DNA from: Clostridia bacterium
GTDB lineage: Bacteria > Bacillota > Clostridia > UBA1381 > UBA9506
NCBI GenBank assembly: GCA_017415145.1
Contig: JAFQJE010000001.1
Location: 1-64,000 of the forward strand
Direction of reading: 5' to 3'
Length of the DNA stretch: 64,000 bases
Shown here: in pieces, positions 1 through 8,674 of the stretch
Position numbering within the stretch: the stretch's first letter is position 1
Layout of the letters: every line of letters starts with the position of its first letter
Notes under the pieces: generated by a model
What the model saw: the letters and a program-made list of their open reading frames with translations, nothing else
What the model was told of the DNA's origin: nothing
The model's database searches: none
Made by a program: the position numbers and the translations under genes

Positions 1-18
1 GTCTATAAGTTGAGCCAA
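1..18 (-). CDS. rpsE: Ribosomal protein S5, N-terminal fragment
   Basis: Only the first six codons are inside the window. On the minus strand a GGAGG (27-31) lies 8 nt before a TTG codon (16-18), which opens the peptide MAQLID. This fits the usual Clostridia S5 start and the expected gene after L18. The gene runs off the left edge. The TTG start is inferred from the ribosome-binding-site spacing. Confidence 0.75.
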
Positions 19-36
19 AACTATTTCCTCCTTTTC

Positions 37-393
37 TTAGAATTTAAGACCGGCTTCTCTTGCACCATCTGCAAGTTCCTGTACACGGCCGTGGTATATA
101 TATCCGCCTCTGTCGAATACTACGTTTTCAATACCTTTTTCTAAAGCTTTCTTGGCTACTAATTCGCCGACTTTTTTCGCTGCTTCTTTGTTACCGCCGA
201 ATTCGCCCTTAAGTTCTAAGGATGAAGCTGCAACTAAAGTTGTGCCTTTAACGTCGTCGATTATCTGAGCATAAATGTTCTTAAGACTTCTGAACACACA
301 AAGTCTGGGGCAAGCGGATGTACCGCTGATAGCCTTACGTACTCTTGCGTGACGTCTGAGTCTTGCAACATTACTTGACTGCTTGTTAATCAA
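37..393 (-). CDS. rplR: Large-subunit ribosomal protein L18
   Basis: 118 aa. L18 binds 5S rRNA and helps place it in the central protuberance of the 50S subunit. The core [11 protein letters not shown]...[18 protein letters not shown] and the C-terminal [15 protein letters not shown] are typical. The first codon is TTG (391-393), preceded by AAAAGGAG; the residues after it (MINKQ) match the family start, so TTG is the likely initiator. It sits between rplF and rpsE as in other Firmicutes. Confidence 0.97.
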   Translation of the reverse strand: MINKQSSNVARLRRHARVRKAISGTSACPRLCVFRSLKNIYAQIIDDVKGTTLVAASSLELKGEFGGNKEAAKKVGELVAKKALEKGIENVVFDRGGYIYHGRVQELADGAREAGLKF

Positions 394-483
394 TTCGATT
401 CACTCCTTTTGATTTTTACTGTTTACGAAGCCATAGATTTTGCCATAGCTCCTAACACCAAAAAGATTACTTCCGGTGACTTA

Positions 484-1029
484 TTATTTCTTACCGCCGG
501 TTTTACCTTCTTTTCTTCTGATACGCTCTGTTGCGTATTTGATACCCTTGCCCTTGTAGGGTTCAGGCGGTCTCTTTTCACGAACCTTCGCCGCGAATTC
601 ACCAACGATCTGCTTATCGATACCTTTGATGATGATTTCGTTAGCTGAAGGAGCTTCAATTGTGATACCGTCTACTGGAACCATTTCAACCTGGTGTGAA
701 TAACCAAGGTTCATTACAAGGTTTTTGCCCTGCATCTGTACTCTGTAACCAACACCGTTTACTTCAAGTTTCTTTTCGTAACCCTCTGTAACACCGATTA
801 CCATGTTGTTTAAGAGTGTTCTTGTTAAACCGTGCAGTGCCTTGTGAGCTTTTATTTCAGAAGGTCTTGAAACTGTGATTTCAGCGCCTTCCTGTTTGAT
901 AATCATATCAGGATGTAATTCCTTTGTAAGTGTGCCTTTAGGTCCCTTAACTGTAACTACGTTTCCGCTTGCCACTTCAACTGTTACGCCTGCGGGAACC
1001 GCGATAGGCATTCTTCCGATTCTGGACAC
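484..1029 (-). CDS. rplF: Large-subunit ribosomal protein L6
   Basis: 181 aa. L6 is a two-domain 23S rRNA binder near the factor-binding site. The ends [14 protein letters not shown] and [16 protein letters not shown] are diagnostic. I place the start at GTG 1027-1029, 8 nt after GGAGG (1038-1042), giving MSRIGR. A GTG three codons earlier (1036-1038) overlaps the Shine-Dalgarno sequence and cannot be the real start. Confidence 0.97.
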   Translation of the reverse strand: MSRIGRMPIAVPAGVTVEVASGNVVTVKGPKGTLTKELHPDMIIKQEGAEITVSRPSEIKAHKALHGLTRTLLNNMVIGVTEGYEKKLEVNGVGYRVQMQGKNLVMNLGYSHQVEMVPVDGITIEAPSANEIIIKGIDKQIVGEFAAKVREKRPPEPYKGKGIKYATERIRRKEGKTGGKK

Positions 1030-1058
1030 TGTGTGCACCTCCTAAATTTCTTTGCGTA

Positions 1059-1454
1059 TTACCATACGAATGCCATTACTTCGCCGCCAACATTTTCCTT
1101 TCGAGCTTTCTTGTCAGTCATAATGCCTTTGGATGTTGAAACAATAGCGATACCGAGACCCTTTAATACCTTGGGTAACTCTTCTTTACTCTTGTATATT
1201 CTGAGGCCGGGTGTTGAAACTCTCTTGATACCAGAGATTGCTCTCTCTTTACCGTTGTACTTTAAAGCGATACGGATGATATCCTGTTTGCCGTCCTCGA
1301 TTATCTGATAGTTCTTAATGTAACCTTCTTCTAATAAGATTTCAGCAATTGCCTTCTTTACATTAGAAGCGGGAACATCAACGCAAATGTGCTTTGCAGC
1401 GTTTGCATTTCTGATTCTTGTAAGCATATCTGCGATAGGATCGGTTGTATGCAT
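1059..1454 (-). CDS. rpsH: Small-subunit ribosomal protein S8
   Basis: 131 aa. S8 is a primary 16S rRNA binder at helix 21; in many bacteria it is also the translational repressor of the spc operon. The N-terminus [15 protein letters not shown] and the C-terminus [20 protein letters not shown] are canonical. The ATG follows GGAGG closely. It lies between the Zn-type S14 gene and rplF. Confidence 0.98.
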   Translation of the reverse strand: MHTTDPIADMLTRIRNANAAKHICVDVPASNVKKAIAEILLEEGYIKNYQIIEDGKQDIIRIALKYNGKERAISGIKRVSTPGLRIYKSKEELPKVLKGLGIAIVSTSKGIMTDKKARKENVGGEVMAFVW

Positions 1455-1488
1455 ATTTATTACCTCCTTCTTCCGAATTCAATAAATT

Positions 1489-1674
1489 TTACCAGCTTGC
1501 CTTCTTCACACCGGGAATCTGACCTTTGTAAGCCAATTCACGGAAACAGATACGGCAGATACCGTACTTTCTGAGATACGCATGGGGGCGTCCGCAGATT
1601 TTACATCTGTTGTACTGTCTTGAGCTGAATTTAGGCGTTTTTTGCTGCTTTAATTTCATTGCAAGTTTAGCCAT
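1489..1674 (-). CDS. rpsZ: Small-subunit ribosomal protein S14, zinc-binding (type Z)
   Basis: 61 aa, the short C+ form of S14. The zinc ligands are C24, C27, C40 and C43 in the pattern CKIC...CRIC. It assembles in the 30S head. The short Zn form in the spc position is usual in Clostridia. Some bacteria keep a second, Zn-free S14 elsewhere, which cannot be judged from this window. Confidence 0.97.
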   Translation of the reverse strand: MAKLAMKLKQQKTPKFSSRQYNRCKICGRPHAYLRKYGICRICFRELAYKGQIPGVKKASW

Positions 1675-1699
1675 TTAATAATCCTCCTCTTTACCCTGA

Positions 1700-2242
1700 T
1701 TATTTGGTTGAAAACGGCGCGCCCATTAATGAGAGAAGCTCTCTTGCTTCTTCATCTGTCTTCGCTGTTGTAACCATAATAATATCCATGCCTCTTAACT
1801 TATCAATCTTATCGTAGTCGATTTCGGGGAAAATCAACTGTTCCTTAACGCCTACGCAGTAGTTACCGCGGCCGTCAAATGAATTGGGGTTGATACCACG
1901 AAAGTCCCTTACTCGGGGAAGTGCTACGTTGAAGAATCTGTCTAAGAATTCGTACATCTTAGCGCCACGAAGTGTAACTTTGCAGCCGATTGACATACCT
2001 TCTCTGATTTTGAAAGTAGCGACAGATTTTCTTGCTTTTGTGATTACGGGCTTCTGACCTGTAATCGCCTGTAAATCGCTAACTGCGCCGTCTAAAGCTT
2101 TTGCATTGTCTTTAGCTTCGCCACAGCCGATATTTATTACAATTTTTTCGAGCTTAGGAATCTGCATTGTGCTCTTGTAGCTGTATTTAGCCATTAAAGC
2201 AGGTGCAACTTCCTTGCTGTATTTTTCCTGTAATCTAGCCAT
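1700..2242 (-). CDS. rplE: Large-subunit ribosomal protein L5
   Basis: 180 aa, the usual family length. L5 binds 5S rRNA with L18 and contacts P-site tRNA. Recognised from [18 protein letters not shown] and from the C-terminal [18 protein letters not shown]. Next to rplX and rpsZ in standard spc order, with a good GGAGG upstream of the ATG. Confidence 0.98.
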   Translation of the reverse strand: MARLQEKYSKEVAPALMAKYSYKSTMQIPKLEKIVINIGCGEAKDNAKALDGAVSDLQAITGQKPVITKARKSVATFKIREGMSIGCKVTLRGAKMYEFLDRFFNVALPRVRDFRGINPNSFDGRGNYCVGVKEQLIFPEIDYDKIDKLRGMDIIMVTTAKTDEEARELLSLMGAPFSTK

Positions 2243-2269
2243 CTGCTTAGTTTACCTCCTCTTACAAAA

Positions 2270-2593
2270 TTAGTCGTTAAAGGTTTCTCCGCACTTCTTG
2301 CAGTAACGTACTGATGTGCCGTCTTCAAGCACCTTTCTTGCTGCTCTTGTTGCTTTTTTGCACTTTGAGCAAACTACCATTACGTTTGAAGCATCAATTG
2401 CTGCTTCCTGCTTGATGATGCCGCCAGGCTGCTGCTGACTGCGGGGCTTTTTATGCATTGTAGCTACTGCTACGCCTTCAACGATTGCTTTACCCTTACC
2501 AGGCAAAACTTCGATTACTTTACCTTTTTTACCCTTATCTTTACCTGCGATTACTACTACTTCATCGCCGGATTTAATATTCATTTTTGCCAT
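2270..2593 (-). CDS. rplX: Large-subunit ribosomal protein L24, Cys-rich C-terminus
   Basis: 107 aa. L24 is an assembly initiator protein of the 50S subunit with an N-terminal KOW fold (IKSGDEVVVIAGKDKGKKGK). The C-terminal third carries two cysteine pairs, C75/C78 and C98/C101 (CSKC...CKKC), arranged like a zinc ribbon. Such C+ forms of L24 are known in some bacteria; zinc binding here is inferred from spacing only. Confidence 0.97.
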   Translation of the reverse strand: MAKMNIKSGDEVVVIAGKDKGKKGKVIEVLPGKGKAIVEGVAVATMHKKPRSQQQPGGIIKQEAAIDASNVMVVCSKCKKATRAARKVLEDGTSVRYCKKCGETFND

Positions 2594-2624
2594 TTTGTGG
2601 GCTCCTCCTTAATTTTAATTTAAA

Positions 2625-2993
2625 TTAGAGTACCTCAGGCGCCAAAGAAAGAATCTTCATGTATTCTTTTTCACGAAGCTCTCTTGCAACGGGTCCAAAA
2701 ATACGTGTTCCTCTTGGGTTCTTGTCGTCCTTTATAATAACTGCTGCGTTTTCGTCAAATTTGATGTATGTGCCATCGTTACGTCTTACGCCTGAAACTG
2801 ATCTAACAACTACAGCCTTTACTACGTCACCCTTTTTAACAACGCCGCCGGGTGTTGACTTTTTAACTGAAGCAACGATTACATCGCCGATTGCAGCATA
2901 TCTTCTCTTAGAACCGCCCAATACTCTGATACACATCAACTCTTTTGCTCCGGTATTATCCGCAACCTTCAAAAGTGTCTGCTGTTGAATCAT
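2625..2993 (-). CDS. rplN: Large-subunit ribosomal protein L14
   Basis: 122 aa. It starts [20 protein letters not shown] and ends with a [16 protein letters not shown] helix, both hallmarks of L14. It lies at the subunit interface. First gene of the spc half after rpsQ, in conserved order. Confidence 0.98.
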   Translation of the reverse strand: MIQQQTLLKVADNTGAKELMCIRVLGGSKRRYAAIGDVIVASVKKSTPGGVVKKGDVVKAVVVRSVSGVRRNDGTYIKFDENAAVIIKDDKNPRGTRIFGPVARELREKEYMKILSLAPEVL

Positions 2994-3021
2994 AATTGGT
3001 AACCTCCGTTTCTTAATTCAA

Positions 3022-3282
3022 TTACTGTGCCTTTTCTAAAATTTCCACAAGTCTCCATCTCTTATCGCGAGAGAGTTTTCTTGTTTCCATTACTAACACC
3101 TTATCGCCAATTCCGCACATATTGTTCTCGTCATGGGCTTTAAGTTTGTATGTCTTCTTCATGATCTTGCCATAAAGAGGATGCTTTACGTTATATTCGA
3201 TAGCAACTACGATTGTTTTGTCCATTTTGTTGCTAACAACTTTACCGATTCTCTGTTTTCTAAAGTTTCTTGTTTCTGCCAT
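3022..3282 (-). CDS. rpsQ: Small-subunit ribosomal protein S17
   Basis: 86 aa OB-fold primary 16S rRNA binder. Recognised by [19 protein letters not shown] and [19 protein letters not shown]. Its place between rpmC and rplN is the standard S10-to-spc junction. The ATG is preceded by AAAGGAGTG. Confidence 0.98.
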   Translation of the reverse strand: MAETRNFRKQRIGKVVSNKMDKTIVVAIEYNVKHPLYGKIMKKTYKLKAHDENNMCGIGDKVLVMETRKLSRDKRWRLVEILEKAQ

Positions 3283-3313
3283 GATTTCACTCCTTTCAAG
3301 GACTTATTTATCC

Positions 3314-3508
3314 TTATTCTGCAAGTTTTCTCTCAGCCATTACTGTCTTAACCTTGGCTATTGTCTTCTTAACCTCAACGATTCTCATGGGGTTTTCCAA
3401 CTGATTTGTAGCATTCTGGAATCTGAGGTTAAAGAGTTCTTTCTTAAGGTCAGCAAGATTGCTTTCGAGTTCTTCTGTGCTTAATGCACGGATTTCGTTT
3501 ACCTTCAT
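3314..3508 (-). CDS. rpmC: Large-subunit ribosomal protein L29
   Basis: 64 aa helical hairpin protein near the exit tunnel, where trigger factor and SRP dock with L23. Recognised by [20 protein letters not shown] and [16 protein letters not shown]. It begins 4 nt after the stop of rplP, so translation is probably coupled. Confidence 0.98.
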   Translation of the reverse strand: MKVNEIRALSTEELESNLADLKKELFNLRFQNATNQLENPMRIVEVKKTIAKVKTVMAERKLAE

Positions 3509-3512
3509 TAAA

Positions 3513-3938
3513 TTAACCCTCCATTTCTTCAGTTTCTTTTGCTACAAACTTACATTTAATAGGAAGTTTGTGCATAGCAAGACGAAGTGCTTCTCTTGCA
3601 ACTTCTTCTGAAACGCCGTCGATTTCGAAGAGCACTCTGCCGGGCTTAACTACTGCTACCCAGTACTCAGGTGAACCCTTACCACTACCCATACGTGTTT
3701 CAGCAGGTTTTTCTGTAACCGGTTTATCCGGGAAAATCTTGATCCAAACTTTACCGCCACGCTTGATGTAACGTGTCATAGCGATACGGGCAGCTTCGAT
3801 CTGGTTTGATGTAATCCAAGAAGCTTCTAATGCCTGTAAACCGAATGAGCCGTTTGTTACTTTGTTACCACGTAACGCCTGACCCTTCATTCTACCGCGC
3901 ATTACTCTTCTGTATTTTACTCTTTTAGGTAATAACAT
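3513..3938 (-). CDS. rplP: Large-subunit ribosomal protein L16
   Basis: 141 aa. L16 lies near the peptidyl-transferase centre and positions the A-site tRNA elbow. It shows [19 protein letters not shown] and [19 protein letters not shown], both conserved. Only 2 nt separate it from rpsC, so the two are likely translationally coupled. Confidence 0.98.
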   Translation of the reverse strand: MLLPKRVKYRRVMRGRMKGQALRGNKVTNGSFGLQALEASWITSNQIEAARIAMTRYIKRGGKVWIKIFPDKPVTEKPAETRMGSGKGSPEYWVAVVKPGRVLFEIDGVSEEVAREALRLAMHKLPIKCKFVAKETEEMEG

Positions 3939-3940
3939 TC

Positions 3941-4603
3941 TTATTTACCTCCCTCAGTCTTAATCTTCTTGCTCTCGGGAAGGATTTCTCCTTTGTAGAT
4001 CCAGACTTTAACACCGATTTTACCGTATGTTGTGTTTGCTTCAGCAAAACCGTAGTCGATGTCTGCTCTTAATGTCTGGAGCGGAATTGTACCTTCGTGG
4101 TAGTGCTCTGATCTTGCGATTTCTGCACCGCCAAGACGGCCAGAACATGTTGTTTTAATACCCTTAGCACCTAACTTCATTGCTCTGCCCATAACTGATT
4201 TCATTGCTTTTCTGAAAGAAATACGTCTTTCTAACTGTGAAGCGATGTTTTCAGCTACTAACTGTGCATTCATATCAGGCTGCTTTACTTCTTCGATATT
4301 TAAAGCAACTGTCTTATTTGTTAAGCTTTCAAGCTCTTTTTTAACCTTCTCGATTTCAGCGCCGCCCTTACCAATGATGATACCGGGTTTTGCTGCAAAA
4401 ATGTTGATTTTTACTCTTTTAGCTGTACGCTCGATTTCTACTTTCGCAATACCTGCAGCGTAGAGCTTATTCTTTAAGAATTTTCTTAATTTATAATCTT
4501 CAACCAGGTAATCACCGAAGTCCTTATCATTTGCGAACCACTTTGAATCCCAGTCTTTAATTACGCCTACTCTTAAACCGTGTGGATTAACTTTCTGTCC
4601 CAA
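3941..4603 (-). CDS. rpsC: Small-subunit ribosomal protein S3
   Basis: 220 aa. S3 has a type II KH domain ([20 protein letters not shown]) and a C-terminal domain ([15 protein letters not shown]). It lines the mRNA entry tunnel with S4 and S5. The N-terminus [20 protein letters not shown] is canonical. RBS AGGAGG precedes the ATG. Confidence 0.98.
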   Translation of the reverse strand: MGQKVNPHGLRVGVIKDWDSKWFANDKDFGDYLVEDYKLRKFLKNKLYAAGIAKVEIERTAKRVKINIFAAKPGIIIGKGGAEIEKVKKELESLTNKTVALNIEEVKQPDMNAQLVAENIASQLERRISFRKAMKSVMGRAMKLGAKGIKTTCSGRLGGAEIARSEHYHEGTIPLQTLRADIDYGFAEANTTYGKIGVKVWIYKGEILPESKKIKTEGGK

Positions 4604-4627
4604 GACTTATACCTCCTTCTCTAAGTT

Positions 4628-4966
4628 TTACTGACCAAGCTCTTTTAAAACTATTGTAATATGGCTTGTTCTTTTTCTTATTCTGAACGCTCTGCCCTGT
4701 GCTCTGGGTCGAACTCTTTTGAGTGTGGGACCCTGGTTTGCATAAATTTCTGCAATGTACAGGTTGTTTTTGTCCATGTTGTGGTTGTTTTCAGCATTTG
4801 CGATAGCTGAAGCAAGGAGTTTTATGAGTAACTCACTTGCAGCTTTGGGTGTATTCTTTAAGATACCCATAGCAACGTCAACAGGTTTATTTCTGATCAT
4901 ATCAATTACGATCTTAACTTTTCTTGATGAAATACGAGCGTAACTAAGTTTTGCTCTCGCTTCCAC
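4628..4966 (-). CDS. rplV: Large-subunit ribosomal protein L22
   Basis: 112 aa. The extended beta-hairpin of L22 lines the exit tunnel, and changes in it cause macrolide resistance in other bacteria. Recognised by [20 protein letters not shown] and by the loop [20 protein letters not shown]. Normal length, no odd features. Confidence 0.98.
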   Translation of the reverse strand: MEARAKLSYARISSRKVKIVIDMIRNKPVDVAMGILKNTPKAASELLIKLLASAIANAENNHNMDKNNLYIAEIYANQGPTLKRVRPRAQGRAFRIRKRTSHITIVLKELGQ

Positions 4967-4995
4967 TATAACTCCTCCTCTCTTAAAAGGAAATA

Positions 4996-5271
4996 TTATT
5001 TACCGCTTGTTTTATTGCCGGCATGGCCCTTGTATGTTCTTGTGGGTGCAAACTCACCGAGCTTGTGACCAACCATATCTTCTGAAATGAACACCGGAAC
5101 GTGTTTTCTTCCGTCGTGTACGGCGATTGTATGGCCTACCATATCAGGGAAAATGGTTGAGCTTCTTGACCATGTCTTTAAAACTCTTTTTTCATTTGTT
5201 TCGTTCATTTTCATGATGCGAGCTAAAAGCTTTGCATGCACGAAAGGTCCTTTTTTAACAGATCTACTCAA
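4996..5271 (-). CDS. rpsS: Small-subunit ribosomal protein S19
   Basis: 91 aa. S19 forms a complex with S13 in the 30S head. The start [19 protein letters not shown] and the core [20 protein letters not shown] are diagnostic. Between rplB and rplV in the usual order. Confidence 0.98.
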   Translation of the reverse strand: MSRSVKKGPFVHAKLLARIMKMNETNEKRVLKTWSRSSTIFPDMVGHTIAVHDGRKHVPVFISEDMVGHKLGEFAPTRTYKGHAGNKTSGK

Positions 5272-5329
5272 TTTAAATCCTCCTTCGCCATATATTTCCG
5301 AGGGAGTTCCTCGATATCGTTACGAAATA

Positions 5330-6163
5330 TTATTTATCGTTTCTTCTCTTAACAATGAACTTGTCGTTAAGATTCTTTTTCTTTCTTGTCTTAAGACCAA
5401 GTGCAGGCTTACCCCAAGGTGTAACAGGACCGGGTCTACCAACAGGTGAACGACCTTCACCACCACCGTGGGGGTGATCGCAGGGGTTCATTACAGAACC
5501 ACGAACTGTAGGTCTCCATCCCATGTGACGTTTTCTACCAGCTTTACCGATAGATACGTTTTCATGATCCAAGTTACCAATCTGACCGATTGTAGCCATA
5601 CAGTTAAGAGCAATAAGTCTAACTTCGCCTGAGGGAAGTCTAACCTGAGCATACTTACCTTCTTTAGCCATAAGCTGTGCACTAGCACCTGCTGTTCTTA
5701 CTAACTGACCACCTTTACCGGGCTGAAGCTCGATGTTGTGGATGATTGTACCAACAGGGATGTTAGCGATGTACATTGCGTTACCGGGCTTGATGTCTGC
5801 GCCAGCAGGATCTGTTACGATTTCCATACCGTCTGTAACACCTAAAGGTGCTAAGATGTATCTCATTTCGCCGTCTTCATACTGAATTAAAGCGATGTTT
5901 GCAGATCTGTTAGGATCGTACTCGATACCGATAACCTTTGCTGTACCAACTTTATTTCTCTTAAAGTCGATTATTCTGTATTTTCTTCTGTTGCCGCCGC
6001 CTCTGTGACGAACGGTGATTCTGCCATAATTGTTTCTACCGCCTGCTTTGTTTAAAGATTCAAGTAATGATCTTTCAGGTTCTGACTTTGTGATTTCCTC
6101 GAATGTGGAAACTGTCATAAAACGTCTTGCAGGTGAGGTAGGATTATATCTCTTTGTCGGCAT
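5330..6163 (-). CDS. rplB: Large-subunit ribosomal protein L2
   Basis: 277 aa, normal length. L2 is needed for subunit association and peptidyl transfer. The conserved histidine region is intact: [18 protein letters not shown]. The C-terminus ([17 protein letters not shown]) is basic as expected. It lies between rplW and rpsS. Confidence 0.98.
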   Translation of the reverse strand: MPTKRYNPTSPARRFMTVSTFEEITKSEPERSLLESLNKAGGRNNYGRITVRHRGGGNRRKYRIIDFKRNKVGTAKVIGIEYDPNRSANIALIQYEDGEMRYILAPLGVTDGMEIVTDPAGADIKPGNAMYIANIPVGTIIHNIELQPGKGGQLVRTAGASAQLMAKEGKYAQVRLPSGEVRLIALNCMATIGQIGNLDHENVSIGKAGRKRHMGWRPTVRGSVMNPCDHPHGGGEGRSPVGRPGPVTPWGKPALGLKTRKKKNLNDKFIVKRRNDK

Positions 6164-6188
6164 ATCCTAATTCACTCCTTATTATTAA

Positions 6189-6482
6189 TTAAACCATGCT
6201 CTCGAAGAATTCGATTGTTTTGCTGTCAGCTGTAAGCTTTACTACTGCTTTTTTGTATGCAGCACGTCTGCCTTCGAATCTTCCCATTCTCTTGAGCTTG
6301 CCGTCGAAGTTCATTGTTGTAACCTTTTCAACTTTTACGCCGAAGATTTCTTCAACAGCTTTTTTAATTTCAACTTTGTTAGCGTCTGTAGCCACTTTAA
6401 ATGTGTACTTCTTATCAGCGATCATATCCATACTAGCTTCTGTAACTACAGGCTTAATGATAACGTCATAAGGGCTTTTCAT
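6189..6482 (-). CDS. rplW: Large-subunit ribosomal protein L23
   Basis: 97 aa exit-tunnel protein and docking site for trigger factor and SRP. Recognised by [15 protein letters not shown] and [20 protein letters not shown]. Its ATG overlaps the stop of rplD by one base (TAATG), which suggests translational coupling. Confidence 0.98.
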   Translation of the reverse strand: MKSPYDVIIKPVVTEASMDMIADKKYTFKVATDANKVEIKKAVEEIFGVKVEKVTTMNFDGKLKRMGRFEGRRAAYKKAVVKLTADSKTIEFFESMV

Positions 6483-7105
6483 TACGCGTACACCTCCCCT
6501 AATTTTTCGGCAGCGTCTTTAACCATGATTACTTTCTTGTACTTTAATAATTCGTACACGTTAACCATACCTACGTAAGACACGCCAACTCCGGGAATGT
6601 TTCTTGCAGAAAGATAAACCTGTTCGTTATTTTCTGAAAGAACAATGAGAGTTTTTTCTGTTACGTTTAAGTTTTTGAGCATTTCTGCTATTGTCTTTGT
6701 CTTGATTTCTTCTACTGTGATGTTGTCTAAGAAGAGCATTTCGTTATCAGCAAGCTTTGCAGATAATGCTGATCTCATTGCTAACTGCTTAATCTTCTTA
6801 TTAACACTTGTTCTGTAGCTTCTCGGTTTGGGAGCGAATACTACGCCACCACCTGTCCACTGAGGGCTTCTTGTTGAACCCTGACGAGCACGGCCTGTAC
6901 CCTTCTGTCTCCAGGGTTTGATGCCACCGCCGCGTACTTCTGCACGAGTGAGTGCGCTCTGTGTGCCCTGTCTCTGGTTGCCGAGGTAGCTAACTACTAC
7001 TGTATGCATAGCTGACTTGCTGGGTTCGATACCGAACACTGCATCGTTTAATGCGAGCTTGCCAACTTCTTTACCTTCCATATTCAATAATGTTGCGTTA
7101 GGCAT
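6482..7105 (-). CDS. rplD: Large-subunit ribosomal protein L4
   Basis: 207 aa. L4 extends a loop into the exit tunnel; that loop is visible as [20 protein letters not shown]. In E. coli L4 also represses the S10 operon through its leader; whether that holds here is unknown. Followed by rplW with a one-base overlap. Confidence 0.98.
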   Translation of the reverse strand: MPNATLLNMEGKEVGKLALNDAVFGIEPSKSAMHTVVVSYLGNQRQGTQSALTRAEVRGGGIKPWRQKGTGRARQGSTRSPQWTGGGVVFAPKPRSYRTSVNKKIKQLAMRSALSAKLADNEMLFLDNITVEEIKTKTIAEMLKNLNVTEKTLIVLSENNEQVYLSARNIPGVGVSYVGMVNVYELLKYKKVIMVKDAAEKLGEVYA

Positions 7106-7137
7106 TTAACTTCTCCTCCTTTCGTATCCGTTATTTG

Positions 7138-7767
7138 TTATGCCTTAACAGAATCTTTAATGATTACCATGCCGCCCTTAGGACCGGGAATTGCACCTTT
7201 GATTGCAATTACGTTCTTGCTAGCGTCTACTAATACAACTTCAAGATTCTGGATTGTTACTTTTTCAACACCGAGGTGACCTGCAAGCTTCTTGCCCTTC
7301 ATAACTCTTGAAGGTGTAGAACAAGCACCTAATGAACCGGGGCCTCTGTGGTAGCCTGAACCGTGTGTCATAGGACCTCTGTGTGCTCCCCATCTCTTAA
7401 TGGGACCAGCATAACCTTTACCTTTTGTGATACCTGTTACGTCAACAGATTCACCGGCAGCGAATACGTCTGCTTTGATTTCGTCGCCAACGTTCATTTC
7501 AGCGGCAGAATCTAACTTGAGTTCTCTTAAGTATCTCATGTAGCCTGTGCCAGCCTTTTTGAAGTGGCCCTGCATAGCCTTTGTGGTATGCTTTTCTTTC
7601 TTTTCGCCGAAGCCAACCTGAACAGCGGAATATCCGTCGTTTTCAATTGTCTTCTTCTGGATTACTCTGCAAGGACCAGCTTCTACAACTGTTACGGGAA
7701 TCATAACGCCTTCTTCTGTGAAGAGCTGTGTCATGCCGAGCTTTGTGCCTAAAATTGCTTTCTTCAT
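7138..7767 (-). CDS. rplC: Large-subunit ribosomal protein L3
   Basis: 209 aa. L3 starts 50S assembly, and its central extension reaches the peptidyl-transferase centre (GPMTHGSGYHRGPGSLGA). The start is MKKAILGTKLGMTQLF. Unlike most genes of the operon, it is separated from its upstream neighbour rpsJ by 99 nt that can form three tandem hairpins. Confidence 0.98.
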   Translation of the reverse strand: MKKAILGTKLGMTQLFTEEGVMIPVTVVEAGPCRVIQKKTIENDGYSAVQVGFGEKKEKHTTKAMQGHFKKAGTGYMRYLRELKLDSAAEMNVGDEIKADVFAAGESVDVTGITKGKGYAGPIKRWGAHRGPMTHGSGYHRGPGSLGACSTPSRVMKGKKLAGHLGVEKVTIQNLEVVLVDASKNVIAIKGAIPGPKGGMVIIKDSVKA

Positions 7768-7794
7768 AAAAGCACCTCCTAAAATTGGTTATTG

Positions 7795-7865
7795 GTTTGC
7801 TTTTTCGCAAACATGACCCTGAGTTTTACTCAAGGGTGCCTTTTGACAAACCGCTTAGCAGTTTG
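7795..7865 (-). promoter_or_regulatory. Three tandem hairpins between rpsJ and rplC
   Basis: Three inverted repeats fit in 71 nt. GTTTGC (7795-7800) pairs with GCAAAC (7807-7812). ACCCTGAGT (7816-7824) pairs with ACTCAAGGGT (7828-7837) with one bulge. CAAAC (7847-7851) pairs with GTTTG (7861-7865), with a small inner stem GC/GC. None has a long U tract on the minus strand. They could be mRNA processing or stability elements, or an internal regulatory site for L3; the role is unproven. Confidence 0.55.
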
Positions 7866-7866
7866 C

Positions 7867-8181
7867 TCAGTTCTTTATCTCGATGTCTACACCAGCGGGG
7901 AGTTCGATGCGCATTAAAGCATCTACTGTCTTTGCTGTGGGCATTAAGATTTCGATGAGTCTTTTGTGAGTTCTCATTTCAAACTGTTCTCTAGAGTCCT
8001 TGTACTTATGAACAGCTCTTAAGATTGTTACGATTTCCTTCTTTGTAGGAAGCGGAATAGGGCCTGATACCTTAGCTCCGTTTCTTCTGGCTGTTTCAAC
8101 AATCTTCTCAGCTGACTGGTCTAAAAGTACGTGGTCGTAAGACTTCAGTCTGATTCTCATTTTCTGGTTTGCCTGTGCCAT
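7867..8181 (-). CDS. rpsJ: Small-subunit ribosomal protein S10
   Basis: 104 aa, first gene of the operon. S10 is a 30S head protein and, as NusE, also joins transcription antitermination complexes with NusB. Recognised by [20 protein letters not shown] and [20 protein letters not shown]. The ATG at 8179-8181 is 8 nt after GGAGG. An internal ATG at codon 8 is less well placed. The str genes do not precede it here; it has its own promoter. Confidence 0.97.
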   Translation of the reverse strand: MAQANQKMRIRLKSYDHVLLDQSAEKIVETARRNGAKVSGPIPLPTKKEIVTILRAVHKYKDSREQFEMRTHKRLIEILMPTAKTVDALMRIELPAGVDIEIKN

Positions 8182-8497
8182 TTGTGTTTCCTCCTTATAA
8201 ATTTTGTGTCTGTGAATTGGAACGACAGCATCTTTTTTTGAAAACCGAGCCGGGTGTTTTGCGGCATCTCATAAATAATGCCGAAAACCGTATCGGTCTC
8301 CGGGTTCAAGATGTAGTCTTCTTCTGCACAAACGGACACACGCGCAAAAAGGGCATAGTTGCCCCGTTCTTGCCAAATAGTATTACCGTTTTTGCAATGA
8401 CTCTGTCGCCCGGTTTCAATGAATCGGACATTCTCCATGGAAAAACCCGCGTCGCTACGCGGCAACCTCCCACTTCCTCGTATGCCATGTCACAGCT
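8182..8497 (-). promoter_or_regulatory. S10 operon 5' leader with early terminator-like hairpin
   Basis: About 310 nt of untranslated leader lie between the predicted start of transcription and rpsJ. Near its 5' end a perfect 6-bp stem CCGCGT/ACGCGG with a 4-nt loop (8447-8462) is followed on the minus strand by GTTTTT, like a short intrinsic terminator or pause site. The leader is richer in GC than other intergenic DNA here. Two open frames cross it (8306-8488 and 8157-8465), but neither has a well-placed ribosome-binding site. Confidence 0.6.
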
Positions 8498-8502
8498 CTT
8501 AC

Positions 8503-8531
8503 ATTATACCTTATATAATAGGTAAAAGCAA
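8503..8531 (-). promoter_or_regulatory. Promoter of the S10-spc ribosomal operon
   Basis: Sigma-A type elements on the minus strand: -35 TTGCTT (8526-8531), a 17-nt spacer, and a perfect -10 TATAAT (8503-8508). It faces away from the rluA-family gene on the other strand. Confidence 0.85.
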
Positions 8532-8624
8532 GCTTTTTTTCAATTTTGATGCAAAAAATAATTCACAAAGTTTTCTCTGGTATATTTTATATTTTTGTGC
8601 AATATTACAACATCTTTTTTGGTA

Positions 8625-8653
8625 TTGATACGGACATATTTTTATGGTATACT
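8625..8653 (+). promoter_or_regulatory. Promoter of the rluA-luxS-mtnN operon
   Basis: -35 TTGATA (8625-8630), 17-nt spacer, -10 TATACT (8648-8653). The start codon follows only about 15 nt downstream of the likely transcription start, so the leader is very short. Confidence 0.8.
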
Positions 8654-8674
8654 ATAAATATTGGAGGGCTTCTC

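Noticed and set aside
8157-8465. 102-codon open frame overlapping the start of rpsJ
   Set aside because: No RBS and 25 nt of overlap with rpsJ in another frame. More likely part of the leader RNA.
8306-8488. 60-codon open frame in the S10 leader as a protein gene
   Set aside because: No well-placed ribosome-binding site, overlap with a terminator-like hairpin, and no recognisable family. Kept only as a leader observation.
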